Assembly: GCA_963921425.1 (NCBI GenBank)
Contig: OY992835.1
Location: 15,872,001 to 15,936,000 of the forward strand
DNA: 64,000 nt
Direction of reading: 5' to 3'
Origin: Dryas octopetala
Lineage: Eukaryota; Streptophyta; Magnoliopsida; Rosales; Rosaceae
Positions 11,113-24,100 of this stretch are shown here, piece after piece. The translations under genes were made by a program, and so were the position numbers. Within the stretch, counting starts at the first letter, position 1. Every line of letters starts with the position of its first letter. Below the pieces are notes generated by a model. That model had not been told where the DNA came from. It saw only the letters and a list, made by a program, of their open reading frames with translations, and ran no database searches.

Positions 11113-14100
11113 ATGGCTTCGTACAGGCCGTTCCCGCCTCAATCGTCATTTGGGCCGCCCCAGAATCCAAACCCTATAGCACCACCGCAACAGCGAGGCA
11201 ATCAGTATAATCAGAATTGGGGTGGTGCTGGTGCTGGGGACGGGGCTGTGCCCGCAGCACCTTCTTCGTACCCTCAAAATTACAATTATCAGCATAGTAA
11301 TTATGGCCGTCCAAGAACTCAACACCCTCATCCACCACCACAATACACTTACCCGCCACCGCCTCCGCCACCCGAGAATTCATACCCGCCTCCTCCTCCC
11401 CCTCAAGCTCCTCCAGTGGGGCCAAATAAGATGGCTTTACAGCCTCCACAAGCCCCCATGTACTACCAGGCTTCTCAGTATTCACAGTTTAATCACCAGC
11501 CAATGCAGCCATTGCAGCAGCCACCACCTCCGCCGCCACCGCCTTTATCTCCACCCCCAAGTTCTTCTATCCCGCCACCTCCTCCACCCCCAAGTTCACC
11601 GCCACCACCACCTTCAGGGCCCCCTCCACAGAGTAGGGATAGTGGTGTAGATAGGGGTTCCCATGACAAAGGGGCTTCCAAGGAGGTATCTGTGTCTGGG
11701 AGGCGTGAACATGGGTCTTTGAATCATGGGGTTCCTCAAAAACTGCACAAGCCCCCTATCCCTTCGGTGCCAGTGAAGAAAGCAAATGGGCCGCCGGGGA
11801 GAGTGGAGACAGAGGAAGAGAGGAGGTTGAGGAAGAAGAGAGAGTTTGAGAAGCAAAGGCAAGAAGAGAAGCATAGGCAGCAGCTGAAGGATTCCCAAAA
11901 TTCAGTTTTGCAAAAGACCCAGATGTTGTCTTCTGGGAAGGGGCATGGGTCAATTGCAGGGTCACGAATGGGCGAAAGGAGGGCTACTCCATTCTTGAGT
12001 GGTGAGAGGGCTGAAAATAGGCTAAAGAAGCCAACAACATTTTTATGCAAGTTGAAGTGAGTATGTTGACAGTGACTTACCTTTGTTCGAAGAACACAGT
12101 GCTCTGACTTGAAATTTTCTTGATATATCAATTTTTTGTTCCTGTTTCAATTGAATTGGACAGCCACCTTGGCTGCTTTTGTAGGTCAAAACTTAAATCA
12201 ATTGAAGGTTGCAAAATTTTTGTAGGATAACTAAATACAACTAGATAAGGTCTTATAAGAGTTCCTCATGTTTAGTAAATGATTTAAGAGTGATAAATCT
12301 TTTTGAGCAATATAAAATTTTTCTTGTGCCTTTTTTTGTTTATCCTATTTTGCAATGCCAGTTCATAGGAATCTATATATATAAACGGCTGAACAGTGTA
12401 CTTTTAATTAGAAATAACGATTGTGCATCTCTGTGTGTGGCAAGTATGCATTGTTTACTCTTGTAATGACTCCAATTTAAATTGTGTGCTCTTTGAAGAT
12501 TCCGGAATGAACTTCCAGATCCAAGTGCACAGCCAAAGCTTATGTCTCTGAAGAAAGAAAAAGATCAGTAAGTCACCTCTTTTGTTTTTCAGCCTTTTCA
12601 ACATTTATTCATTTAGGCTTTTCTGTGTGTACATGCATGTTTGTTAAATTATTTGTGCATGCACTCTTTTAACCTTGTTGAGGATGTAAGAATGGGTAAG
12701 TGGCATTATATGATTGCAATCATTCTCAATTGTAGGAATTAATATGAGCAATTAGAACTTTCACAATGAATGTGCTCAAGAAATGGAATTCTATTAGTTT
12801 GTAAACCAATACTTGACCACACTCTATTCTAATAAAAAGACTCAACCCACTCAAACAAGAATATAGTGTATTATGGGAAAACACTTGAGAAAACAATTTA
12901 GAATATGTAAGAGTTGGAAAGAAGAAAGCAGACGGACGAACATGGTTTATTTAGACAAGAAAATGAATTTCTACTGCTCTGGTATGGAAGATGCCCTTAG
13001 TTGTTAATTTGTGCTACTATTTTATCGAAGAGAGAGAATTATTTAGAAAAATCGTGGTAAAAGGCGTAGAAGCTTTAGGGGAATGAAGTGAGAATGGAAA
13101 AGACATGTGAAGAATGATTTTCTTATGAGCCAGGTAGCATCCATTTTACAGGGTGTATGGAAGACTAGAAATGAGCTGTGTTAATCTAGTGCGATAGCAT
13201 CAATCCTATTAGTATTTATGGAAGACTGGGTACAAGGGGAAACTTGATATTGTACTTTAAAGTTAAACTGAATGCAACAAGAAGTTCTAGATGGACAATC
13301 AAGAAAATATGAACAAGCAAAGCAGGTTCACATGTCATTCTTGGATCATTTAGAAGATAGCATTCAGAAAATGTTGGTGCGTTTGGTGGTTGTTAATTTT
13401 CACGTTTCAGGGCTTACTTTTTAAAGTCTTCGGGGGAAAAGAGTATCCTATGGTGAAATTTTCATGTTTTAACACTCATACTATGGTTCAAGTCTCATTG
13501 GGAGACTGGGACTTGGCATATAAGTTTGGTTTTTGTCGAAGCTTGCACTATGGAAACCAATTTATCTGATTGTTGAGATAATGTCTTTATGACATATGTT
13601 TTAGGAGTATAATTATTATTCTTTGTTATCTTATTATCAAATTTCCTGATAAATTCAATTATTATTGTATGGTTAACTTTTGCAATCTTTCTTCCCTCAC
13701 TCCTCCAGATATACAAAATACACAATAACGTCATTGGAGAAAACATACAAGCCCAAGCTTTTTGTTGAGCCAGATCTTGGGATACCTCTTGACCTGCTTG
13801 ACCTCAGTGTATACAAGTATTATTACTCTCCAGCCCTAACCTTTTAAAGACATCAGAAGTTTCTTATTGGATGACAACTCTGAACATCTCTTTTTACTGG
13901 TTTAATCAGTCCTCCTAGTGTTAGACCACCCCTCGCTTTGGAAGATGAGGAATTATTGCGTGATGATGTAGCAGTGACCCCTGTTAAAAAGGATGGCATC
14001 AGAAGGAAAGAGCGACCTACCGATAAAGGAGTTGCATGGCTGGTTAAAACACAATATATATCTCCTCTCAGCATGGAGTCGGCAAAACAGGTAGTTAATT

Positions 14101-16928
14101 AATGCTCCATTTTAGATAGTATTATTTCTTGAAATATATGGTAAGCTATGTTGTAACTAGTGCATTGATATCTGCAGTCTTTAACTGAAAAACAAGCAAA
14201 AGAACTGCGGGAAATGAAGGGAGGCCGCAACATTTTGGAGAACCTTAATGATAGGTGTGCTCTTTTCCTACCTACCCCTGTTTAACATGAAAATCATATC
14301 TATTATTCATTTTAACTAATTGTCTTGAATAATCTTTCAGGGAAAGACAAATCAAGGAAATTGAGGCATCATTTGAGGCTAGCAAGTCACGCCCTGTTCA
14401 TGCAATGAATAAAAATTTATACCCTGTTGAGGTTCTACCTCTGCTGCCTGATTTTGATCGGTATGGAATATTTGACATTTCTCTGTTTACTAAAGCCCTT
14501 TATATGCTTATCTTGATAAGTAAATTTATTATAAAGTGGTAAAGACTTATGGTTTGTCAAGCTTAAGTTGTTTTTTTTTATTTTTTTATTTTAATTTGGG
14601 GGGAGTGGGGATCGAACTTGGGTACAAAGTGGGCAATTCCACGGCCCTTCCAACTGGGCTACCCAACAATTGCAAGCTTAAGTTGTTTAGAAACAGCTTG
14701 TTATTTCAGAGTCCAGACATTTGGAAACATGTATATTCATGTGTGAGCATCCATGCATACAGATTATAATTTTTTTTTTTTTTCAATGAAGACCAATTGT
14801 GATAATGAAGAATCGGGCTAGTGACTGATTAATTGCAAATCTAAATCATTTACATATATAGCAATCATATTGCATTCCAGAATATTCTCATCAACTTGGG
14901 GATGTTGATAAGGCTTTTGTAACAGGTATGATGACCAATTTGTCCTTACGTCATTTGATGGTGCTCCCACTGCTGATTCAGAAATCTACAACAAATTGGA
15001 CCAGTCTGATCATGATGCTTATGAATCAAGGGTGAGTTTGGGTTATCATGCATGCATCCAGTTTTGGTCATAAATTTAGATGCTCAACCCCTTATCCTTT
15101 TTTAGACCCCAAAAAATATAAAAAAACCCCTTCTCCTTTCTATTTTGAATTTATAGGACTCTGCAATCTGCATCACATTAACAAAAAAAAAAAAATCCCC
15201 AAAATCAGAGAGTGAGAATTTGATCCTAAAAACTAATAGAGGACCATAAAAATTGCATGAATTGATAAAATGAAAGGCTTGGCAAACAAACAAGAAAAAC
15301 TCATACAACCTTTTATCCATCTATGCCCCACTTTGACCGTATCAGTGTTTGCTTTCCTTCTTATATTTGAAATTGTATTTCTTTACTACCGGTTAGTGTG
15401 TGTTAGATGGTTGCAATATACTAATAAAGTATTCATTTAGGTTGGGAAAATAATTTTAAGGATTGCCTTTGTAGGAGGTAAATCCTTTCGGCCACAACAT
15501 AATGTCCCTTGATTTACATGAATTTGAACCTTTCTTATCTATGTTTTTTATGTTAATTTGTGCTGGTCATGCTACTTTCAAATTGATTGTATCCATAGAT
15601 TGATTTTGGTTGAGTGGCTCTATTGCTCTTCACTTCTAGTTAGCTGAATCCACCTTCCATGTGAATTGGCAAGATTGAATTGCCAATAATGCTGCCCCTT
15701 TATTTCTACTCTGTGCAACCAAAAATATCTTTTTCTTTTAACCAGAGATCTTGGCTTTGGTAGAAAAATTTTGTGCTGTGGTAAATATTATGTACAAAAA
15801 ATGCATATTGCCTTGAACACGGCAGTTATAATATGCAATGATTTTAGTTATTTTAGATTGTCATTTACATCAGATTTAGTCTGCATCTGTATACACGTAC
15901 TTTGATTATTGTCAGGAATTTTTATTTTTGTCATAATCATACAAGTGGCTACTGATGCATTATGATCTTATTCGATTACAGGCCATTATGAAAAGTTATA
16001 AGGTAACAGGCTCAGATCCAGCTAATCCGGAGAAATTTTTGGCTTACATGGTCCCTTCTCCAAATGAGGTAGATATGCTTGTTTTGAGTTCTTAATCTAG
16101 ATCCTAAAGCACATTACATTAACAGCTCATTAGCTGTTCTCATTCTCATATATTATTTATTTATTTCAATGGTGGCAGCTATCAAAGGATCTGTATGATG
16201 AATCTGAAGATGTTTCATATTCTTGGGTTCGCGAGTATCATTATGATGTATGTATGGCCACATATTCTTGGGTTCGCGAGTATCATTGATTAAGCCAGTT
16301 TTTTATTGCTTATTTAATAATAGTTCTTTTGATGCATCAACAGGTAAGAGGTGATGATGTGCATGATCCCACAACATACCTTGTTTCATTTGATGAAGAA
16401 GAAGCACGCTATGTGGTATACACTTGAATTGGGATTTTTTTTTTGTGCATGTAATTTTTGCTCTTTTCTTTTTTGGAAGAGCTCATCAATGATTGGCTAA
16501 TTTAATCATTGGGATACGCTTTCCATTCATTCCATTCACAACGCAGCCCCTTCCCACAAAGCTTGTTTTGAGAAAAAAGAGGTCCAAAGAGGGAAAATCC
16601 AGTGATGAGGTTGAACATTTTCCCACACCTGCAAGAGTGACCGTCAGGCAGAGATCAACTGTTGCTGTAATTGAACTAAAGGATGCAGGGGTATGATGAT
16701 AGAGCTATTTTTTGAAGTTTAAATCCTTTAGTGTAGGTAGGATGATTTGAATAATTGCATATAAATATATTGACTTGCTGCTGCATTCAGGATTATTCGA
16801 GGGGAGCTCCATCAAATTTGAAAACAAGAAGGTTTGATGGGGAAGATGCCCTTGAAAGACCACAGAAGATTTCGCGACACCAAGATATTGATGAATATAG
16901 TGGTGCTGAAGATGATTTATCTGATTGA
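11113..16928 (+). CDS. ELF7: PAF1 homologue ELF7, Paf1 transcription elongation complex subunit
   Basis: Twelve exons: 11113-12056, 12499-12567, 13709-13816, 13910-14090, 14178-14254, 14341-14460, 14926-15031, 15982-16068, 16179-16247, 16344-16415, 16547-16690, 16791-16928. They give 704 residues in one frame. Residues 1-190 or so are a Pro/Gln/Tyr-rich low-complexity tail with long Pro runs. About 235-275 is a charged E/R/K helix. The Paf1 homology begins near residue 310 (CKLKFRNELPDP across the first intron) and continues with YKPKLFVEPDLGIPLDLLDL and LPTKLVLRKKR, ending in an acidic tail. In plants this nuclear complex rides with RNA polymerase II, supports H3K4 and H2B marks, and represses flowering through FLC-type genes. 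The Pro-rich tail makes it longer than I recall for the Arabidopsis protein. Intron 6 holds a SINE, and exon 9 is partly duplicated into intron 9. Confidence 0.93.
14574..14672 (-). mobile_element. Short tRNA-derived SINE, antisense in ELF7 intron 6
   Basis: Read on the - strand it starts GTTGGGTAGCCCAGTTGG (A box TAGCCCAGTTGG) and has the B box AGTTCGATCCC about 40 bp later. It ends in an A-rich tail, seen as the T-rich run 14574-14595 on the + strand. An exact 16-bp target duplication, CAAGCTTAAGTTGTTT, flanks it at 14558-14573 and 14673-14688. It is about 100 bp long, at the small end for plant SINEs. The intact duplication suggests a young insertion. Confidence 0.8.
16216..16287 (+). repeat. 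Partial exon 9 duplication in ELF7
   Basis: A 27-bp stretch of coding sequence (start CATATTCTTGGG, end GAGTATCATT) at 16216-16242 recurs exactly at 16261-16287, offset 45 bp. The unit covers the 3' end of exon 9 and its donor GTATGT at 16248. The second copy lies inside intron 9 and diverges just before the corresponding donor. Confidence 0.9.
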
Positions 16929-18126
16929 CTTCTCTGTTGATGTAAATGTGGCTGACCGTCATGGAGGCTTGAAGAGTGGTGGCAACTAATTTGGGATGAT
17001 TTCCCAATTGTGATCAGATGTTGCTGCGAAGCAAGGCGGGTGGCGAGTGTGTACTAATTTGGCAGCTTGCTGTCGGGATGCCTGTTTGAACATCAAAATA
17101 TCTACATGTGTCTTTAGCCACAGCCAGGGGCAGAACATACAATAGAGGGGGCTATGGCCCCTGTAAACTTTTGAAAAAAAAAAAAAAAAAAATTCAGTTT
17201 ACGTTTATATGCCCATATGTGTTGAGCATATTTGTCATTGTAAAAACATGTTGTTCTCTTTTATTTTTCTATATTCTTCTATATTCTTCACATGCATATT
17301 GATGAGGTGAAACACAAGTTACACCAAAGACCGGCATTGTACGAACTACACAGATTAATGTGGGATATGCTGACTCACGGAAAGCTTTGTGGAATGGGTT
17401 GCAATGAGAATTGAAACACATATGAGATGAAATAGGTAGCTAGAGCAAACAAATTAAAGAAGGGAAGAGATTGTAGGGAAATTAACTTGCAATCTTGTGC
17501 AGAGATTGTGGGCACAAGCAATCTGCCCTATTTCTAGGATGGAACATCGAGATTTGGGCAAGGAAATTAAATTAAAGAATGAAACGGAAATTAACTTTGC
17601 AAAAATATATAGCATTTAATGTTTCTACATCAAATCTCATCATTTAAGTTATTTAACAACTTGGGGAAAAATAGTCATTCAAAATATTTGTTTTAATTGA
17701 TGTTTTAATTATTCATGAGTTGATTATATATTACATTAGTATTTAGGTTCCTAGGGCTTTAAACTAAAAATGGAGGCTTGAAGAGGTCCAATTCTATTTA
17801 AACGTACTGATTTTATTTTATTTTTTCAAAAGTTTGCGGGGGCCATGATCCATTGATTCCATTTTATGTTTCGCCTCTGTTTAATAACTCTGTACTGTCC
17901 TTCATGATAACTTTCAGAGTAATTTCATTGATTAATGAGAAAATGAGTACAAAGAGATATTTATACAGAGTGATTAGCTCGGCTTAACCCCAGCTTAACC
18001 ACTAACTAATCTAACAAAGCCTTAACTAATTCCACGTAATTAACAGTAATGCAACAGAATCATAGGATTGGATCATGACACGTGGCGACAATCTGATGGT
18101 CCACCAATGCTTTATAAGTGAAAGAA
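16929..18126. other. Convergent spacer between ELF7 and MMS19
   Basis: Contains the 3' UTRs of both genes (ELF7 about 16929-17100, MMS19 just below 18127) and a transposon-like segment at 17125-17879. No coding region was recognised. Confidence 0.5.
17125..17879. mobile_element. Probable non-autonomous DNA transposon, hAT-like ends
   Basis: The left side (CAGGGGCAGAACATACAATAG ... GGGGCTATGGCCCCTGTAAACTTTT) pairs imperfectly with the right side, which reads as its reverse complement (AAAAGTTTGCGGGGGCCATG ... TATGTTTCGCCTCTG). Ends of the CAGRGGC type occur in plant hAT elements. No clean target duplication was seen, and no transposase frame is present, so it looks old. Confidence 0.45.
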
Positions 18127-21100
18127 CTATTTCTGCAATTGATAGTTTGATACCCTGTTCATAGCAAGTGAAATCCAATGTTAGTAAACGGATAAAATTA
18201 CAGAAGGAGTAAAAATCTATTTAAAGCTACGACAATATTGATTTAAATGACTAACCATGCTTGCCGACATCTAACAGCTTCCTGACGAACAGCCCTCTTT
18301 GGATCATCAAGAGCCTTGGATAATGCTTGCAGTACCTGAATCAGGTGGATGTATAAGAAACAAGCATGCACACACATGCAAAAACATCTTATGATAAAAA
18401 ACCAACTAACCTGTGTTCTCATGGGAAAGGTTATTGCATGGGGCAGCTCAGATGTTGCAAGAAGACATTGAATTGCAGTCTCTCGAACAAGCTTAACATG
18501 TTAAAGAAAGATACATCAACCGAAAAATAAAAAAATTACTTCAACTCTAGACTAATTATTTGTTCTATTCTGGCTTTCTTCACAGTAGAGAAAGGCTAGC
18601 AATGAGCCAGATAACAAAATTTAAGGAGAAGAGGGGTGGAAAACTGAAGTTGACACTTATGACAGTCAAAAATTAGATGCCTGAAAGAAACAGAAAAGGT
18701 GTGGCAGCACTTTTATAGCACAAGTCAGCAACAAATGAAGTTCGTATATAAAGAAAGATCTGGTACCATCATATGAGGGTAGGCAATAAGCCCGGTGAGG
18801 CAATTAATTAAAATATGTGCATTCTCCATGACAACTTCTCGTCCTGCATGGACAAGCAGAACATTAGAATTAGGTGAAGAGTTATGTAAACATAGGCTAA
18901 TGGTAAGCAGTCACATATCAGGAGGTTAGATAATCCACGAAGAAACATATAGAAAACAGACGGGTATAGTGAGATACAGTTGGCCTTACCTTTTTCATCA
19001 GTCAATATTCCAGATAGGACTAGCAAAAGACTGTATAGCTTATCTTTATCCAGAATATCCTCACTTAGCATGGACAATCCATTCAGCATTACTAGCATGA
19101 GCTGCAAAATTGACAAGGTAATGTATCCACGACATTAAAATGGCAGCAGAAATTTAATTAGATTTGTTTTTAAAAAAATTACCTTCTTGGCCTCACTCAA
19201 GATAACAATTAACGGAGCATTAGATATAAGGTGTGCAGATGCCCGAAACAGCATAGATCTGAAATAAGGCAGTAGTTTGGGCATGTAATAAATATAAGAA
19301 TCTTCTAATCAGGACTTCAAGTTCTAGCTTTAAAAAGTCAACAAGAAGTTTCTTCAAGCCATGTGCAATAAGTAGTATAGACTAAAGTGTATGTACCTAG
19401 ACAATGATGAATCAGATTTCATTATCAAAGACTGCAGAATAGGCATCACTGTAGAGAAAAAACGCTGCTTGTAGAGTGGCCGTGTTATGGCATGAAATTT
19501 ACGGTTCAAACAAACTTCAGAATCACTCATAAGAATGTCAAATGCATCTGCTGCACTTCTCATCACAGAATGCTGCTCGCAACTGTTTTCTAACAAACCT
19601 TGCTTCAAGTCCATGGTGCCTATTTTGCCATCTGACAGTAAGCACTCCAACAGAATTTTAGTTACATCTTTTACTTTTTCATGACCAAATAGAAGCAAAC
19701 CTTTCCCTATCCATGCTAGTCCCACAATGGCATGGACTTGAAGCAGTTTATTGCTCAAAAAACCAAGGCATAAATCAGTAAGGCCCACTTTACTGCCTTG
19801 ACTTGTTCCACATCTGCTTGAAACTCCATTTTCATTCAAATTCCATAATTTTGTCCTGAAAATCATATCCATTGCCTCTTCCAACGTACATTCATTTGAA
19901 ATTGCTGTTTCATTGGATTTTGAACCCAATTTGTTGATCACAGAACCCAATGCCTGAGCTGCTGGAACACAACCTTTAAGAAGGGCTGTCATAAATAAAT
20001 GCAAAATTCCTTTTACATTTGGAATATGTGTTTTTGGACACACTGCTATGATTACTGATGCAAATAGGGAAAGAATCCATTCATCTCTGTACGAAAATTT
20101 GTCTATCTGTTCAGAAAGGTGCAACTCTTCAAGCTGGATTGAAGAGGAGGCATCCGTGGATTCCTTAGATGGAATAGATATGCCTGATGAAAGAACGCTG
20201 TAAGCCTTTTGGATTATAATGTTCTGGCTTTCCTCTGAACAACTCCCAACAGCAAGCTTCATTGCCATCATTGTTGCATCAAGAAGTCCCTGAAGTAAAT
20301 ATATAAATATTATTAAATATTATTGGACTTCTTGGTGTAGTATTATAATCTATCTTTTCAGCAATCACTGAATCCAGGTTAGCAATGTGGAAAGGAACTG
20401 AAAGATGTTTCTAACATAATGACTAAACATCATAATGCTAAAATCTTCCTATACAAAATACAAAAAAAAGTTAAAGAAAAATGCTGTACCACTTCTTCCT
20501 GGACTTGAACGCTAAACTCTTTGCAACTTTCAGCACAATTCCAAATATTAATGACAAAACGCAACAGAACTTCCTCAAAACCTCCGGTTTCATTGATCCT
20601 GAGCCCATTTAAACATAAAACTTCATATCAACAACAGGAATGGCGCAAAAAAGGAATGACAAAGAAAAGAAAACACATTACACTGGGAGCACAAACAATC
20701 CAGCAACAAAATCTCATGAATGCAACACAGTGCTCTCCCATATATGACCCTTAAGTTATGTATTACTTTGCGTACTAATAGAAGAGAAACACAGATATAA
20801 GACAGAGAAGTCACGCGCATTTTTGTTGTGGTGGTAATGTTTACTCTAAAGAGCAGAAAGAGGGTCAAACTTAGTTATATAGATTTCCTGACCATGACTA
20901 TTGCACTTTACAAAGACAAATAAAAGTGTATATGCATAGGTGTAACACCACAAATAACTAACATAAGAATATGATAGTTCAATATATCGGAATCATATGT
21001 ATTCAACTAGGTGGTTCAATATATTTAATGCGCCCAACAATGTTCATGAAAGATCCTTTGTTTTCCTAATAACCACACAATGAAAAGGTGTGAATCAGTC

Positions 21101-24100
21101 TTCATATATCTAGAATGAAATATAGGAATGACTCTTCAAATATCTAGAGTTCTCTAGGAAATCTAAACAGGTTGCATCAATTTGTAAGTTGTTGTTGAAC
21201 TCCTAGATTAAGGGTATAATGGTTGAAAAATTAAATAGAAAATATTCAGCAATCAGAATAATCAAAGTTTACAAATTGATACATTCAGCTAGAAAAATAT
21301 ACCACGAAAAAATCTTATTAGAGTAGCATTCCAAAAGTTGAATTGCTTTTACTGCTGACTTCAAATTTCCATGGACCTGAGCAAACAAAATGCAAAGACA
21401 AGAGCCATTAGATAAAGAGAGAATGCTTCGAGCATATAACCTAAAAGAGAGGATTGCTCACCCAAAACAATTGGAACAACTAGAGTGTAATAAAAAATTA
21501 AAAGAAAAAACATGAATTGTCCTAAATTCTTAAATTGGAGCCACAAATATAGTAGATTAACTGCAGATGACACAAACATGTAACATCATCAACTTCTTGA
21601 CTGAGTGCATTCCATGAACTTTATAAAGGAATAGTTTCAGTATGACAAACAGAGAATTTAAAGGCCCATACATACATATATATCAGATAAGTTGGCTACT
21701 ATTGCCTCTTCCAGCCCTTGTACAATTTTCAGCATATGATTTACCCCACTAGCACCAATCTCAGAGATTGCTTCCAGTTTTAGCGGAAAAGGCACACTAA
21801 AATCATCAAGAGACACCAATGAAACAGTCTTTTCAACAACAACACCTATGTAGCTTAGTGCCTTCTCCGACTCATGATACGTATTAACAAATGAGCCAAT
21901 GTGCACTAAAGCCTTCAATGCTAGCTTCCATAACAATGTCTTGTCGAAATCCACTAAGATGATTGACATGAGTGTCGTCAGAACATTCTCAAACATTACT
22001 TTTGACATTGGTATGAAATCTCCAGGGAATGTAGTCAGAATCTGTAAACCCTTCACTGCATATCAATTTAAAAGGAAAAACAGAATCATATGGTTGGAAC
22101 TGGCACTCAAATCTCATATTTATAATTTAATTATATAAAACATGCATCGGTCACTCAATTGGAAGATCAAATCAATATAAAAGAAGTTTTTTCCTTTAAA
22201 TTTCTCTCAATGCAAGGAAAAGAGAGAATAGAAATAAATTACCCAAAACACAACATGATGATGGATTATGATCTAAATTATGATGCATTATATTATTTGT
22301 TAACATAAGATGAAGTGCAGGTTTTGCAGGAAGCAGTGTAAATAATTGTACCGTATGCTGAAGAACATCCTAATATGTCTTAGTAACATTGTTAGACACA
22401 GCATGGAAAGGCAAAAAAAAAAAAAAAAAAAAAGACAGCACGGAACTGAAGTTCCTGAAAAGAACAGAAAGCTTGAATTAAGCATTAAGGGGAATGCTAT
22501 CCACCTTCTCCTTTATTACTCTCATTCCACATTGTATTTTCCTGATCGGAACCGTTCATTTTTTAGATAATTATATGAAGATCATCTCTACAAAAAATCA
22601 ACTAAATCGGAAATTCTTTGGTCATGTAATCGTTATCAAATATACAGACGGTGAATCATATTATTACCAAAATCGTCTGTTTATTTGATACATAACCAAA
22701 TGATTTCCGATTTGATTGACTTTTTGCAGAGATGATCTTCATAGTTAAATCTAAAAAATGAACAGTTCCGATCATGAATTTACACTGCGGAATGAGAATA
22801 AGAAAAAAGAAGGTGGATAGCATTCCTCAAGAATTAAATAGGCAATTCTGACAAAGAGACACAGATTACAAACTATAAGGCATTTTAATATTTCAAACAA
22901 GCACACACAGAAGGTATTCAGCAAAAACTCGTCATTCTAACACAGTACTATCAACACCATAAGATTTGAGGATTTGACAAATGTCACAAGTACACCAAAC
23001 TTCTCACCTGCAGCCTACAGATCTAGCCAAGTTGGTACAAAAAAGTGAGATGTAGAATTTTAAAAAAGTAACTGAGCTCCCCTAAGTCATAAGATTTGGG
23101 AATTTGATAAATGTCATATCTGACACCAACTTCCTACCTGAAGTGTGGCCAGGTTCGCATAACTCAAATTTTTAGGATTAACTCATCACAGGGTAAGCAT
23201 CTTGGGTTATGAACACGTTAACCAGATGCAATTAGATGTAATGGCATGTTCAAATAGAAAAGCTTTGTACTGCACTGGAAACCTAAAGCATTCACCTTTG
23301 AAATAAATATCTGCATCATGAACAACGTCATTAGCATTTTTTGCCAAGGTAGAGCAAAAGGCATTGACTAGTGAAGCCGCAAAGCTCTGAAGCATGTAGC
23401 AACATGTCTCATGTGCAGTATCAGGCTTCTCGGCAAGTTCGTTGAATCTCATATTTAAATCTCTGCATGCCGCGATGAATTCCACACAGAGATAAAGGGC
23501 TCCAAAATTAAGTCCTTTAGAGGAAAAGGAATTCTCATTAAGAGTGCAATCCCCAGATGGATGTCCCACAGAAATCTCCAGAGTGTTCATTAGGCAAGGG
23601 AAGAAACTTTCAAACACACTATTACAGCAAGCCATGGAAGTCTTGGTGATTATATAAAGGATGCGACCAACTGCATGTAAACGCTGCTTGCCTTGCAGGG
23701 GAATATTATTATAAATCTCATGACTAGCTATGGAGTTGAAAACTATGTTTATATCTTCATCCCGAACAATCAAACTTAAAAAAGCATCATTTTGCATGGA
23801 AACCTTTTGTAGAAGCATTAGAGCTTCTGTTGCAATTTCATTCTCTTGAAAACCAAGGCCATATAATGGTTCTGAAGTAAAGGATTTAGTGGGCTCTTCC
23901 AATGAACTACTTATTGCATGTTTTAATGAAATCCAAATAGCTTCAGCATGTTTTGCCATTCTGTCAGCTCCATATCTAGACGTGCAGTAGTTAAGATACT
24001 TCAGGGAATCAACCTAGGGCATAGAGACCAAGCAGTCAAACGATAGTTTTAGAAAAAGGCAATTCCACAAAATTACAGTGAAAATTGTTGCATTTGCAAC

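Noticed and set aside
11222-11650. His/Leu-rich frame overlapping ELF7 exon 1
   Set aside because: Out-of-frame reading of the Pro codon runs; the in-frame exon continues across eleven phase-consistent introns.
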